In this document: positions 1 to 14,028 of the stretch, piece after piece
How the letters are laid out: every line of letters begins with the position of its first letter
How positions within the stretch are numbered: position 1 is the stretch's first letter
Source: Brugia malayi
Taxonomy: Eukaryota > Nematoda > Chromadorea > Rhabditida > Onchocercidae
Assembly (NCBI RefSeq): GCF_000002995.4
Contig: NW_025062478.1
Location: 11,838,001 to 11,902,000 of the forward strand
Direction of reading: 5' to 3'
DNA: 64,000 nucleotides
Made by a program: the position numbers and the translations under genes
Notes under the pieces: generated by a model
Databases searched by the model: none
The model's input: only the letters and a program-made list of their open reading frames with translations
What the model was told of the DNA's origin: nothing

Positions 1-1632
1 ATTTCCTTTTTTTTTTTTTTTCTGAAAATCGAGGAGGTTTCAGTCATTAATAAATGTTTAAATCTAAATACTGATTAAATTTCAAATAAAATCGAACAAG
101 TTCTTTGCAATTTTTTCATTTTATTTTTACAAAAGTATGAGAATCAAAAAAGTAAGAATTGATTAAATAAAAAAACGGAAAAATGTGATTGCAGTGATCA
201 ATCACAATGATACTGAGTGGTTGATTGTGTTTGTGATATGCTAGGAATTCAGATGATCGATTAAGTAAGTTATCATTGTTTGAAATTCACAAAAATATAT
301 CCTTAGAATAAAGTATTGAAAGTTTAAAACCTTTTTTTTTTCTTTTAAAAGAGTTAAAAAAGAACGATTTGTAGTTACTCAAATATAGAAATTTTGTGTG
401 TACCAAATTTCAAAATTACTTTCAATTCTACTTCCTGCGAAACAGAATTTCTCTTTTTTAAATTATAAATTTACTTTCCTTTTTTTTTTTTTTTTTTTTT
501 TTTTTTTGTAAACCGCATTGTCAGTGTTTTAAAATAAATAATATTATTCAGGTAGTAATAATTAGTTCATCAATTTGATTATAGGAAATTACTGCAATTC
601 TCTTTTTATTTCATCAATTTTTTTTTTTTATTTTACAATTTATAAAATTTTAATTTCAATTTGTATCCTTTATACTTTTTGCAATTTACTAACTATTTTA
701 ATAAAAAATGCACAAAATCATAATTTACATTTGATATACATTTAATAGTTTGCCTTTTTTCCATTCTTTTTTCAGTTAAAAAACGAAAAAATTTATATAC
801 TAAATAAGAATTATTTGAATTTGTTAAATGTTTCAAAATTTTTTGTAAATTTAAACTAAATTTTTCTCCTAAAATGTTACATCTTGTTTTGGAATAAGAA
901 AAAAACTACATTTTCTTAGTCATATCTAGAAGTAATTAATCTATCTTTTTCGTTTTTCTTTTTCCATTTCTGGTTTTCATAACCAGTTGCTAAGCAAATG
1001 ATTTAAAATAACAAAAAATATTTCTGTTTATGGAACAAGTTCTTTTTCCCTCACTTATATCATTTTTTCAGAATTATTATCGTGTATGCGTGATAAATAT
1101 TTAGAAATCTTGTTTTAGAAAGTATTAATTACTCAAATATATAAAATAATCAAATCATTAATTTAAATATTTCATACAAATTCAATTCGTCTTACAAAAT
1201 CTTTTTTTCTTCATTACAATTTCAATTTTTGATTTTTATTAGATAAACATTTTTTTTTTTTTTTTAATAAAAATTGAACTTTTATTTTATGCATTTATCA
1301 ATTTATGTGCTTCCATAGGTTAATAATTAAAAATTTTTCACGGCTATTGATTAGTCCATTTTTGCTTTGCTTTTCTTATTTTTTTTTTTTTGATAAAATT
1401 TGATTAATGTGAAATATATTTTACTATAACAACATTATATGATTATTTATCCAAATTATGCAAATAAGATAGTGATAAAAGAATGATAGAAAAAATAGAT
1501 ATCAACGAAAAAATAAATAAATAAATAAAAATTTAATTTAGAAATTTTGCTTCATGTATTTTAACCTGAATATGATGATAAAGAGTGAAATTATAATTTT
1601 GATTGTTTAAAAATTCTATTTCATTTCATTTG

Positions 1633-1694
1633 AACAAGTTTTATGACAAATTAATAATCAAATGATACAAACAAGTTTTATGACAAATTAATAA
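1633..1694. repeat. Short tandem direct repeat (25 bp, 37-bp period)
   Basis: The 25-nt word at 1633-1657, beginning AACAAGTTTTATGAC, recurs exactly at 1670-1694. The 12 nt between the copies differ. It looks like a local slippage or duplication event in intergenic DNA. Confidence 0.8.
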
Positions 1695-2629
1695 ACAAAC
1701 ATTATTTGTTGTAATGAATTACTTCGATATTGCCTAAATTAACAGGTTATTTTATCCATCATTGCTGATTATTTTTGATTGTTATCAACGACAAATCTAT
1801 TTTTAATTTATTTATCATTATCAGTTCCATTGTTATAAAACTATTGATTTGTTGCCCATTTCATGATATTATTATTGATCTATTTGATAACAACAAATCA
1901 CTGTTTGTATGTGTCTGTATGTGTGTATGGTATTGCTATAATATTAATGATTATTAATCGTGATAACAATTTAGGATTATCATTTTTAGTTCTATTTTAA
2001 TTTTGTATAAAAAATAAGAAATATAAAAAAGGAAATGAAAAGATAAGATTATTCGTTTATCTTTTCTATAATCAAAAATTTATTAATTTTTGTTATAGTG
2101 AAGAAAAAAGGAAAACAACACTTATTCTCTATTATTTGTTATATTTACCTATTATTGGCTTTTTTCCTTCTTTTTTCTATTATTTTTTTTTTTCAAATTT
2201 GAAATAAAATTAATTTTTCGCAAATTCTTTTTTTTTTTTTTTTGAAACACTTTAATTATTTTAAATTTAATTGTTAAACTAGCAAATTTATTAACTGGTA
2301 AATTGAAAGAAGTTAAATTGCTAAATTTAATGATGCATTTTAATATTTATTTAAAAAAAAAAAAACATTTTTTTTCCTATTTTATATTAACGATTTGTGT
2401 ATATTCTTAATATTTAACAATTAAATTCACATTTTCAAAAAAAAAAAAAAAAACCATTTTTTCAATTATTACTTTTTTTTTTGGAGTAATTTAATTCAAT
2501 TATTACTTTTTTTTTTGGAATAATTGAGAAATAAAAATGGAAGAAGCAAGGACATTATATTATTGTATAAAATTAATATATCAAAAAATGGTTACACCCT
2601 CTGTCGTAAATATTTCTTTCTTTCATTTT

Positions 2630-2635
<6 letters not shown>

Positions 2636-2663
<28 letters not shown>
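2636..2663. repeat. (CT)n microsatellite
   Basis: About 14 uninterrupted CT units, 330 bp upstream of the carboxylesterase start, followed by a T-rich run. It is on the sense strand of that gene. A polymorphic length is likely; a function is not implied. Confidence 0.9.
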
Positions 2664-2668
<5 letters not shown>

Positions 2669-2971
2669 TTTTTTCTTTTTCAATTGCGTTGATTTTTAAA
2701 ATGTGTTAATTCATTGCTTATTCTTTAAAATTAAAAAAAGAAGTCAATCATCTCTTTTGTCCTTTTTTTTTTTTTTTTTTTCCCCTTTGTCCTTTGTCTT
2801 TTTGTATAAATGAAAATCAAAAAATTTAATTGATAAAATTTCAATTTTTTTCATACAAACAATTTTTTTGGTACAATGTTTAAATGAATTAATTTAATTT
2901 AATTCATTAATTCATTTTATTTATTTTAGATCATTATTTGTTCTTTCTTTTTTTTTTTTTTTTTTTTTAAA

Positions 2972-2983
2972 TTTTTTTTTCAG
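2972..2983 (+). promoter_or_regulatory. Probable spliced-leader trans-splice acceptor of the carboxylesterase
   Basis: A T9-CAG tract ends 6 nt before the ATG at 2990 and no 5' splice donor or upstream exon is evident. In nematodes this arrangement marks the site where the spliced leader is joined. The same geometry is seen in front of most genes in the window: acid phosphatase (7 nt), SDR (5 nt), lectin gene (3 nt), modular gene (14 nt). Confidence 0.6.
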
Positions 2984-2989
2984 TTTAAA

Positions 2990-5900
2990 ATGATACAATT
3001 AAATGAGAGATGTAAATTTGTTAAAACGAGAAGTGGTATTGTTGAAGGTAAACAGTTGCATTGTAATAAAGGTTCTATTAATGTTTTCCTTGGTATTCCA
3101 TATGCAAAACCACCAACGGGTGAGCGTCGATTCAAGGTTAATTGAAATTGTAATCTTTAATCTTTTTTAAAATTTCATTTTAGTTTCATTTTCAGTTAAA
3201 CTTTTAAAAATGTTTAGTGCTTAAAAAAAATCTTTTTTCATTCTTTTTTTTTTTTTTATGTTTTTTTTTTTTTTAAAAATGTATTTAGATAATAACTTTG
3301 TATAATTATAGTTGTGTAATTTTTGTTTTCTATTAATTCAATTATAGTTACAATTAAAATATTGCTAAATTATTTGAAATAAATAATTCCTCAGAAAAGA
3401 ATGTATTTGAATTGAGATGAATTAAATTAGATTAATTAAAATTAAAATTTCAATTAATTCTTTTTTTTTTTGCTTTTTTTTAGTTTTTTTTTTTTTTTTT
3501 TAAATTCATAAATCCTAGAATAAATTGAAATCTACATAATATATTATTTTAGAAACCTGAAATAATTACACCATGGACTGGCATTATGAAATGCAAACAA
3601 TATCGAAGCCGAGCACCTCAAAAAGATTTTTTTTGGGATCGAATAGATTTACGTGTTGGCAAGAATGAAGATTGTCTTTATTTGAATATTATCACACCGG
3701 GATGGAAGCCACAACCTGAATTTGTAAGCCATATCCTGATAATTAATTAATTAATTAATACGATGTAATAGGACAATATTTCTTGGTAAAATTAAGTACT
3801 CATATTTGCATAACTTGAATTTTATTAATTTTAAATTTAAATGAAATATGATTAATAATTTTAATTGAGCTTATTTAATTTCAAATTGTTTTAAATTTTG
3901 ATTCAACATTTTCAAAGTTTTCTTTTTTTTTTTTTTTTTTTAATGGAATTTTTTTAATATTATTGTTATTCAGAAGAGCGGTTTTCCGGTAATGTTTTAC
4001 ATTCACGGTGGTGGTTATATGATCGATTCAGCTGTAAAATATCATTACTCGAAAATTGCTAAGTGATAAAATTTATTTGAAAATTCTTAAACGAAACCAA
4101 ATAAACAATCATTTAAGCGAAATCACATTTTTTATTTCTTATTATAAAAGAAAACAGCGTTTTTTTTTTTTTTTTTTTTTTTCCAAAACATTTATTATCT
4201 GTTAATTGTAGTATTAAATTTAACTGAGCAATTTAAATTCTACGATTTTCACTGATTTCTTTTAGACTTTTAGTATCTAAGGATGTTATTGTTGTAACAA
4301 TTCAATATCGCCTTGGCTTTCTTGGTTTTTTTACTACTAATGATGAGATTTGCCCGGGTAATTTTGGCATTTGGGATCAGGTTTTACCTTTTTCTTTCTT
4401 TGTCATATATTGTTTTAAAGCAAATAAAAATTTTAATTACTTAACAAATTTAATTGAAAACTAGACATATGGAGTAACTTTTTAGATTATGGCCTTAAAA
4501 TGGATAAAAGAGAATATCGAATATTTTGGCGGTGATTCGGATCGAATTACTGTTATTGGCCAAAGTGCTGGTGCTGCATCTGCTGATCTATTAGCTTTGT
4601 CACCTTATAGCCGAGGTTTGTCACATTTTACATATCTTAGCAAATATTTATTTAACTTTAAAAATGAAATATTTTTATAAAATCATGAAATGAGTTATTT
4701 TAGTTATAAGAAATGCGAATATCCATTGAATTGTTAAAATCAATTAATTTTTTATATTTCACACGACAAATTATTCATTTTCATTTTAATAATTAATTTA
4801 AAAGAATATTAAATCGATTCCTGGATTTAGAGATTTTAAAAATTCAATCGATATATCTTATCTGTTTATGTTCATTGTCAACAATTTCATTTTTAGGGTT
4901 AAATGAATTTTTCAGATCTCTTCAAGCAAATCATATTATTGGGCGGTAATGCCGAATGTTCCTGGGCAGTATCAGATGCTAAAACTGTAAGCGATTATTG
5001 TCATCAAAAAGCTCGAAAATTAGGTTGGCAAGGCAAGAAATTTGTTATTCCTTCTTACCTCTATTAACTTTATCATATAATTTAGCAAAACAAACATTGA
5101 AATACATCTTTTAATAGTTTTAATGTAAAATTTTTTTTGCTAAAAAAATTTGATATGACATTTTACACTTTATTTCAGGCACTGATAATGCAAAAATGAT
5201 AAAATTTTTGCGTAAATTACCCGCTTCAAAATTTGCTTCGAGATTAATTGGTAACAAAGATTTATTTACCACTGGTCGTTTACCATTAGCACCGATTATT
5301 GATGGTGATTTATTGCCGTGTCCCATTACTGAACTTCGAAAACAATCACCCACAAAATCTTCCATTGTTGGTCTAACCGAAGATGAAGGCTTACTTTTTG
5401 GTTAAGACTTACTCTCCCCCTTTTTTTTTTTTTTTAAACGATGTACAATAAATGCAAGAATTATCTAATTAACAGTTATACGTATCACTTGAGTTAATAA
5501 TCTAATTAAGAATTATAATTAGGAATAACACATGCTTCATTTGCTATCAGATTTATTGGCAAAAAGATACAAATCAGTCATATTATTGGCCATCTAATTA
5601 GGTTGACAAAAACATTCGTTGACAAAGGTCATTTTTTATTTTTCAATCTGATACTGTGTTCTACTGAAAAGAGTTTTTTTTTTCAATCGAAATTTTAGCA
5701 GCAATCGGTCGATTGGCATGTGATATGGATGATGTTAAGATGGGAATTGAACTGATAAAGAATAGCATGAAAGGAAGTGAAATTGATGCTGAAGAAGTGA
5801 TCAGTGAAATTTACTTAAATCGTGATAACAAATGTGACAGTGCTAACAACAGTCGTCGAAATGTCCAACGAGCATTTATTGACGTGACGTGCAAGCTCTT

Positions 5901-8047
5901 TTTATTTTCTAATTTTTAAATTATTAAATATTCCTATAATATATTTAATTAAATATATAAACAAAATCAATGAATTAAACAAATAGATTAAACATTGAAA
6001 TAATTAATGCTTGAAATTTAAACTAATAAAAGTAACTGAATGTATATCTTAGAAATTTCAGGTAAATTTTTCTAAAACTAAAATATGAACTGGAAAAGTA
6101 TGATAGATGAGATTAATTAGGACTTTTATTGTCAATATTTTAAATCTATAGCTAATTGTTTTTGTAAAATGCGCTATTAAAGTTTAGTCTGAGATTGAAA
6201 AATAATACTTATTTATTTTCATTTTTTTTTTTTTTTTTGCATTCAATAAATGCAGTAAATTTGATAATTTTAATTCAAATTTTAATCATACATATTACTT
6301 CGATCATTTGTTAACAAATTATTGATTAGTCGATTCATATCATCACAATTTCTCGATACTTATTATTGCATTAGCAGTAATTGTCAGTGAAAATGAAAAT
6401 GTTAAGCATATAATTGTAAAAGCAATTTGTACTTGAGAATTATAAAATTAAATTGGTAATTTAATCGGAAATTAAATATGCTAATTGCAGATGCTTGGCG
6501 ATTTAACTAGTAATTATGGGACACAATTATATGTGGATAAATTAGTTGAACGAGGTGAAACTGTTTATATGTATTCATTAGAGCATTGTAATCCGGCTTG
6601 TTATGGCTTACTCAACTTTTATCTTCCATTCAAAAGTTTGTTCCGGTTTTTAAAATTTTTAAATTTCATAAATGAGTATGGTTGTAAATGATTTTATTAA
6701 TAGTACAATTAGAAAATTATCTCTTTAAAAGTTCAATAAATTTTTTATATTATAATTCATTCAAAAATTAATAATACTTGAATATAATAATAAATATAAT
6801 AATGAATACAAATATTCATGTATATTTGCTGCTTTTCATTTATTCCTAATTAATTAAATTATTCATATATTTTAATACTTGAATTGTTGAATGTATTTTG
6901 ATGCTTTTTTTTTTTCTTCGAGATAAAACTATTAATGTTTGTTGTAGATAATAATTATTTATTATTATTATTATCTAATTAATTTCTTTTTTTATTTCTA
7001 TTTGAAATAAAATTAATTTTAATATAATTCAATTTTAGCAGCTACACATGGAGTAGATTTAATTTATTTATTGGATGCTAACATTTTCTTATCACCATTT
7101 TTTAAAACAACAACTGATAAGCAAACTACACATTTCTTGACGCAATCGATAGCTAATTTTATTAAATATCGGTTAGTGAAACTCATTTTTATCATTTGTT
7201 GTTTCATTTCTTTTGCACTTTTAAAAAATTAAAAAAATTTAAAATCTTTTAAAATATATATAAAAAAAAGAAAATATTAAGTGTACATTGTTTATTATTA
7301 ATCATCTTTTTCATATTTGCTATTGATAAAATAAAATAAAGTGATAATTACAATTTATGAATGCTTCAATCCTTTGCTTTCGACTTTATTAAAAAAATTT
7401 CATATTTTACTGAAAACTAAAATTTGTTCACTTCATCATTCAAATAAATTAAAAGCAAAAAGTTTTTTAAATACGTCTACTTTCTATAAAAATGAATAAT
7501 CTCTTATTTGATCTTAATATGATAATTTCAATAATTATAATATATGTGATAGATGAAAAGTTGGAATTTTGATTTAGTTCAAATTAGATTATTAATTTAG
7601 TTAGGAATTCGAACATTCCATTTTTTTTTTTCTCAATATTATCTAATCATTTCAAAATTAATTTATCATATAATTATTAATATGAAATTTATTTCAAATA
7701 AAATAAATTTTAATACTACAGACAATTTGTTTTATATTTTATATGAATCATTGGATACATTCATAGATTATTTTGCTAATTCGATTTTAATTTATTTGAA
7801 ATTAAATTCAAATTTTTAAAAATTTCTAGCAAATAATTCTTTTTTTTTTTTTCAAATTATTTTTAGTAATCCAAATATTATCAATGATAAAATGGATTAT
7901 GCATTTCCATTTGTATGGAAACCGGTTACATTAGATAGTCATGAGCAGCATTTACGAATTGCGCACACTATCGAAATGCGCAATGAATTTAAAAATGGAC
8001 GAATGAGGCAGTTAAAAAATATTTTTGGCAATTTAATCTTAAAATGA
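2990..8047 (+). CDS. Type-B carboxylesterase (alpha/beta-hydrolase), intracellular
   Basis: Exons 2990-3136, 3553-3723, 3974-4062, 4266-4380, 4486-4615, 4916-5032, 5179-5400, 5523-5627, 5699-5883, 6491-6635, 7039-7171 and 7867-8047 join in frame to 579 residues, the usual family length. The family hydrolyses carboxylic esters. Seen: N-terminal [22 protein letters not shown], the oxyanion-hole stretch HGGGY, nucleophile Ser201 in GQSAGAAS, acid Glu326 in EDEGLLF and His479 in THGVD, so the triad is complete. GQSAG replaces the commoner GESAG. There is no signal peptide and no C-terminal anchor, so a cytosolic (for example gut) enzyme is likelier than a secreted cholinesterase. The donor after exon 6 reads GCAAGA, a possible GC-AG intron. 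A GT donor 8 nt upstream (after 5022) is also in phase and would drop W-Q-G, leaving 576 residues. Confidence 0.9.
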
Positions 8048-9054
8048 ATAATTTGCTCATATATTTTAAAAGATTTAATTGTATTCGTTTTTTTCTTTTT
8101 TTGCTTTTATTATATGAAACTATTAATTAGTTATAATAAGTTGTATAGTTTAATTATTTATCATTTTCATTTACATGCATTGTATATGAAATAAATATTC
8201 AATCATTTCAAATATTTTCATATATTTAATGAAATTCTTAAACGAATCAAATATAATTGGAAATTTTAATAATATAAATATTTGTTCATAAAAAATAAGC
8301 ATTGTTTTTTACATTCCTTATCATTTATTTATGACAGATCTATTAATTTTAACTGTTACATTCTGTTTTGTAATAATTAAAATAAAGCAACAATTTAAAA
8401 AAAAGTTTTGCAAAAAAAAAAAAAGAAAACTTTTTTGTGGGAAAAAAAATTACTTATGGAAGTAATTTTATAAAGTTTTTAGATTTAGATAGAATTAAAA
8501 TATTTCATCTATTGCTACTAATCATTGTATTAGGCTTAGTTACATTGAAATATCATTGTTCTTACATTCCTTATCATTCATTTATGACGGATCTATCAAT
8601 ATGCAAATTTCATTTTGAATGTTTTGAAAACGATAAAAGAATTAGTGAATGTTTTTATTCATAAAAATTATTAATCTATCAAAATTTATCAAAGTTTCGT
8701 ATCATATTTTTACAACAATAACATGTAATGAAACAATGTGATATGATATGATATGATATGATAAATACAACACAATACAATATGGTATGTCATAATGTAT
8801 TTTATATTTTTGTTTTTAAAATAGTTTGTACGTATTTCAAAATATTTTAATAAATTATAAATTATTATTGGCTAACATTAATTGATTATGGTTAAAATTG
8901 TGATAATTAGAATTAACAATAATTTATTACGAGAAAAGATTAATATAAAATTGAAATAAAAAGAAAAAAAGTTTTTATTTTATTGAATAATAATAAAACA
9001 GAAATGAAATCATTTCAGAATGTAACCTTTGACTTCGTCGCATATATTTATTTA
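8048..9054. other. Convergent intergenic region with a weak open frame and a diverged duplication
   Basis: Lies between the 3' ends of the carboxylesterase and the acid phosphatase. Two segments, about 8305-8345 and 8560-8600, are near-identical around TTACATTCCTTATCAT. A frame at 8437-8664 (+) stays open for 75 codons and would encode one hydrophobic segment (LLLLIIVLGLVTL) and a Cys-containing tail, but it lacks an ATG near its start and has no convincing splice acceptor. I do not call it a gene. An ATATG pentamer is repeated at 8741-8762. Confidence 0.45.
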
Positions 9055-12000
9055 TTACATCTTTTCGTGACATTCTTTCTCAATATCTGTTGCTGGCAAA
9101 TGATCTTTCTGTGCAATGATAAATTCTTCCAAAGGACAAAGGTCAGATGTTAGTGGACATCCTCGTATGAAATGAGTTATTGATTGTGGTTCATCCGAAT
9201 AAATATTTGAATAAAGAAACTGAAAGTATAATTAATTGAAATATGAGAGAATTGTTAAGCAAAATGAGGTCATATAATTCGGAATAAGTGAGAAAATACA
9301 TAAGAAAAAATTGTTAATATAATTTTAATTTTTACTCGAAATTTTCTTTTTAAAATTTATCTCAATTTATTTTATCTGAACTAAACCAAATGTCTTCATA
9401 AAGCGGAGGAATTTTTGTTGACAAATAAAAATTGATCTGTTTGATATTATAATAATATTTTTTCATCTATTAAAAACAATTAACTAATGAAAGTGTCGTA
9501 TCAATTTATTTTGGGAAAAAAAAAGAAAACCATTAAAAAATTTACATCTAAAATTCAGTTTATTTCTTATTTTTTCATTTTATTTTCAAACTTTAATTAG
9601 TAATTTTACAATTTGTTAATTTTTTCTCAATCAAATAACTTTAATGACAAACTTTGACGTAAGGTTGGTTATTAAATCGGTAAAGTTCGAAAAATACGGT
9701 AGCACCATATTGTGGATGATAGATGTCCATATTTTGAGAATTTATTCCTAATGCGACCAATAATGCGGAAATTGTCACATCATGCTATAATTTGACATTT
9801 TACTTCAAAAATTGAAAAGAGGTGAATTAATTTGTGAAATTTTTTACAGAAAAAAAGGTTCATTAAATTTGGAAATTTAAAAAATTAAAAGTCAAAATTT
9901 AAGTTTGAAAGTTGCAATTTTAATTTAGACCATAATTTATGGTTCGGTAGTTCAAATTTGCAGCTAAATTTTAAATTTAATACTGAATTTTAAATATACA
10001 GCGGATAATCCATAGAATTTGATACGTTTGTACCAAATACATTTGCTGCTATTATCATTTAAGCATTCCCATTTCTGTTGTAATTTATCAATGATACCAT
10101 TCAATATGGCACCTCCACGTAATCGAATTAGTCTACCGCTTGAGCCAAAATATTTTGCATTTCCAAATCTTTAATCAATTTAACATTTTAAATTTTAAAA
10201 TATTCTAAAAACAAACCAAAATTTTAAAGTTGTTAATGAGAGCTGTAATGAAATTGCAACAAGAAACTAAAATGTTGAATTTGAAAAAAAAAAAAAAAAA
10301 AATTCAGAAATTCAAAATTGCATCAAAATTACTATTTTAGTAATTTAACAAACAATTTTGGTAATATAACAAAAGAAAACTGTTAAATTTTGCAATGATA
10401 ATAGGTAATTAATTAATTTTTTATATTTACCGATATTTTCGTATTTCAGTATACAAAGCTTTCATTTGTTCTTCAATCTCTTTTGTAAACCATTCTGGCA
10501 ATTTCAAATTATGAAAACGCTGTAATTAAAAAAAAAAAAAAGCATAAACTATATATCCTGAAAGGTATCAAAAAAAAAAAGAAAAAAAGTGAAATTAAAA
10601 AATCGGAAATGTTATATCTTAGCAAAAAATGTAGTATTGATAAGAAATATTTGATATTTTGCCTATAAAATATCAGAATATTAATAAAATAATATTCTTC
10701 TTATTCAATTTGCATATTATAGTATTATTAAAGAAAAATGACTTTTAGAAAAATATATAAATCAATTAATTAATTAATTAAATACTAGTTTGATACTTAC
10801 TTCAACTATTAAAGCATCAAAAATGAAATTGAAACTATCGTTCGGTTGAAGGTTTTGATAACCTGTCATATTCGACAAATATGCCAACAAATCCTTAATT
10901 TTATCATTTTATATATACATGCAAAATAATAAATGAAAAAAACTTGTGCAAAAGATTGTAATTTACAAAGAACACAATTCTGAAAAAAAAAATAATTAAT
11001 TAATTAATTATGTAAGTATCCGTGAGTTTATTCAAAAAAAAAAACATAAAAAAGGAAAGAAATGAAAAAATAGCTGAAAAATAAAGAAAAAAAAAAAAAA
11101 ACGAATTTAAATTAGAAAAATTAATAAATTGAAAAGTTAACAAATTCAAAAAGAAAAAGAAAAAAAAATTGAATTTAATTATGAGTAAAAATGAGATTAC
11201 AATTGATCAAATACCGCCATTATTCATTATAATTCTTTTCTCTTTTATTTCAATTTTCTCTTGTCCTCACTGTCCCCACTTTGTCACATTTCAAAATCTA
11301 ATTTACCTTGTATTTTGCTATCGTTTCACGAAAAACATTGCTTTCATATCCTTCGTTTTCCAGCAGTTCTGCTCGAATACAATGATAAAATGGATTACCT
11401 GTCTAGCATAGAATATACATGAATACTATTCAACCCATTTTAATTAATTCAAATTTTTAATTGCTCAGTAAAATTACTATTAGTAGTAATTTGCTTATTG
11501 TAATAGAAACTATTATTTGCATATTAACATAGTTGATATAGTCATAAAATTTGTTCATAATTCATAATTTGCATATTGTAGCAGGAATTACTTCATAATA
11601 ACTTAATTGATATATAAATATTAAAGTACGTTAACATGCCAAAAAAGTTGAGCATGCAGCATGCAATGCAATACAATGTAATGCAATGCAATGCAAATTT
11701 GCCTCAAATAGAAACTATTAAATAAATTCATTTTTCCTATTTCAATTCGTTTTCCTGAATTATGACAAATACTGAAACACATACATGATCATGTTTAAGT
11801 TCAATCGTATGAATGGGTATTGGTATCCAACCGCGTGGCCAATTTACTTCATCACTTTCTTTTGGATAATCTTTTCCGGCAATTCCATTCGGAAACATTC
11901 CGGCTAAGACTGCCATTGCACTTGTAATAGTTCTATTAACATCTGTACTTCGAATATATATCTACAAGAAAAATTTTTCAAATTCAACTTTTCATAGTTT

Positions 12001-12902
12001 ATTCATAGCATGAAGGATTAATTATTAATTTTGCCCCATTAAGTTTTTGTTTAATTTTAATTTCGCTAAATTAATTTTAATTAAATGAATGAATGAATGA
12101 AAGGATGTAAAGTGTAAATTTAAAATTTTTTCCTGTTTTTTTTTTTTTTTTTCTTTTTCTTATTTTTTTTTTTTCTAAACAAAAAAAAAAAAATTAATTT
12201 GATAAATTTACACCTCTTTATTGTAATAATTTTTTGATAGAAATGGTGACGTTGAATTGATGTATTGTTGATAGAAACGTTTTCCAACTTGAAATAGTTG
12301 TCGTATACCAATCTGTAAGAATGACAAAGAATTTTGCAAAAAAATTAAATTTTATACGAGAATATTTTAAAAATATTTTCAAAATATTTAATCATTGAAA
12401 ATAATCCTTAAAAAATTATTTATTAATATTTTTTGCCATAAAAAAATGAAATAAAAAAAAAAAAAATAAAAACTTCTTTAAATTAACCTCGGTAAGTTCA
12501 CCAATTCCGTTTGGCCATACCGTTTCATTGTACGGATCATTCGGATATATTATTAACGGTCCTCGATCACCATGTCTCCATAACTATCGTAATTAAAAAT
12601 ACAACTTATTTAAATTCTATTTAAAATATTTAAATTAAATATTGATTGATTAAAATTAAGAATAGCAAAATATATGTAATGAGAGAAAAAAAAAAGAAAA
12701 CGGATACACTAACAGTATGAACGAAAATAAGTTCCGGTGATTCTTGTTTCGATTGATCAATCGTCGAGATTTCTCGAGTTAATGCATCGGTATGATTCAT
12801 CACTATTTCTGTTCCTTTTTTCATATCCGATGAAGCATTTGAATCGATCCATTTCACAGCAAAACAATTGGAAATAATAAGGAAAATTAAAATAATTAGC
12901 AT
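9055..12902 (-). CDS. Secreted histidine acid phosphatase
   Basis: Exons on the minus strand: 12714-12902, 12488-12583, 12214-12312, 11785-11961, 11307-11402, 10801-10893, 10431-10519, 10000-10168, 9653-9784 and 9055-9219, giving 434 residues, typical of prostatic-type acid phosphatases. These enzymes hydrolyse phosphomonoesters at acid pH through a phosphohistidine. Seen: a signal peptide (residues 1-15, MLIILIFLIISNCFA), the catalytic RHG signature at 66-68 within LWRHGDRGP, and the proton-donor HD pair at 337-338 in HDVTISALLVALGI. Several Cys in the C-terminal half fit disulfides of a secreted protein, and there are N-glycosylation sequons (for example NST, NRT). A TTTCTTTCAG acceptor lies 7 nt upstream of the ATG. 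C. elegans has a large family (pho/acp genes); I cannot say which member this matches. Confidence 0.93.
11652..11696. repeat. Imperfect (ATGCA)n pentamer repeat in an acid phosphatase intron
   Basis: About nine units of ATGCA/ACGCA-like pentamers (GCATGCAGCATGCAATGCAA and on) lie in the intron between the exons ending at 11785 and 11402. The GCATGC core is self-complementary. Confidence 0.8.
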
Positions 12903-14003
12903 AAAGAATCTGAAAGAAAAGCAAAATTGCTTTATGATAAAACAAAATTGTTTATCAAATTATCATTTTTCTTTGTTATAACTTAACTTATAAAACAACT
13001 ATTTAATTAATTGTTAACATTTTTTACTCTTTCCAAATTCAAATAAAACTGAATGCAGTGATAAAGTAGCACAAAATAACAACTAATATTGACAAAGGTT
13101 AACATCGATGATTGATTATTTTCAATCAATCACTTTGATCAGATTAGGAATGGTTATTAATTCCTAATGATAAGTTATCTCTGTTCTTTTTACTATTCAA
13201 AAGTTGAAACTTTTTACAAAAGTATCATTGTATTAAGTAAGTTTTTTTTTTTTTTTTTTTAATATAATTTTTTATGCTAAATTTATTGTTCCTTTGTAAA
13301 TTGATCTATTTTGAACTAATCAAAGGGAGAAAATTCATTTAAATTTAATTTTTCTTTAATTTCATTTATTTGGTTTAAATAAACAATAATTAATGAATTG
13401 AAATGATAATATAATTTAATCATATGCAGATGAATTTAATAAATTCCAATATAATTTTTCAAAATTTAGCAGTGCATGAGAAAACGAAAACATAAAATAA
13501 TATTAGTTAATCATATATAATTGATTTTGAATTTATTTGAAGGAGAAAAAAAAAAAAAAGGATTATATGAAATGCTATGAATAAGTTATTTTGTTAATTA
13601 GTAGTTCAAATTTTAAGGCTCAAAAAATTTAGATCAGATGATACAAGTGGATATAAAATTTCAGTAAAACTATACCGATTGACAAGATAAAATTTAAATT
13701 ATGTTTAAATAAAAGTGAAAGACTGAATGAAAGAAAACGAAATTGTAAATTGAAAAAAAAATGAGAAACAAAGGACAAAAATTATCGAAATAACTCTGCT
13801 AATTTTATAAAATTGTCGAAAAAAAAAAGCTATAATTTATATTTCTTGGATTTTTTCTACGAAAAAGAAAAAACAAATGTGTTTTTCTCATTATGAGAAA
13901 ACGATATTTTGTTTCTTTGAAATTAAAAATGTAATGAAGAAATTTTTAAATGAAGTTTTGAAGTATGTAATGAAATCGAATTTGTAATCAATGATATATT
14001 AGA

Positions 14004-14028
14004 TGTCACCATAAATTCTATGGTGACA
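14004..14028. repeat. Perfect 10-bp hairpin
   Basis: TGTCACCATA and TATGGTGACA pair perfectly around a 5-nt AATTC loop. It lies about 1.1 kb upstream of the acid phosphatase start codon. There is no T-run after it, and no function is shown. Confidence 0.8.

Larger units (their letters stand above)
1..2989. other. AT-rich intergenic region upstream of the carboxylesterase
   Basis: No coding exon was found on either strand. The stretch is dominated by poly(T) runs, the longest about 27 T at 480-507, and simple AT sequence. It holds a 25-bp direct repeat and a CT dinucleotide tract, listed separately. It should contain the promoter and outron of the plus-strand carboxylesterase, but no specific promoter motif stands out. 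Confidence 0.6.
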
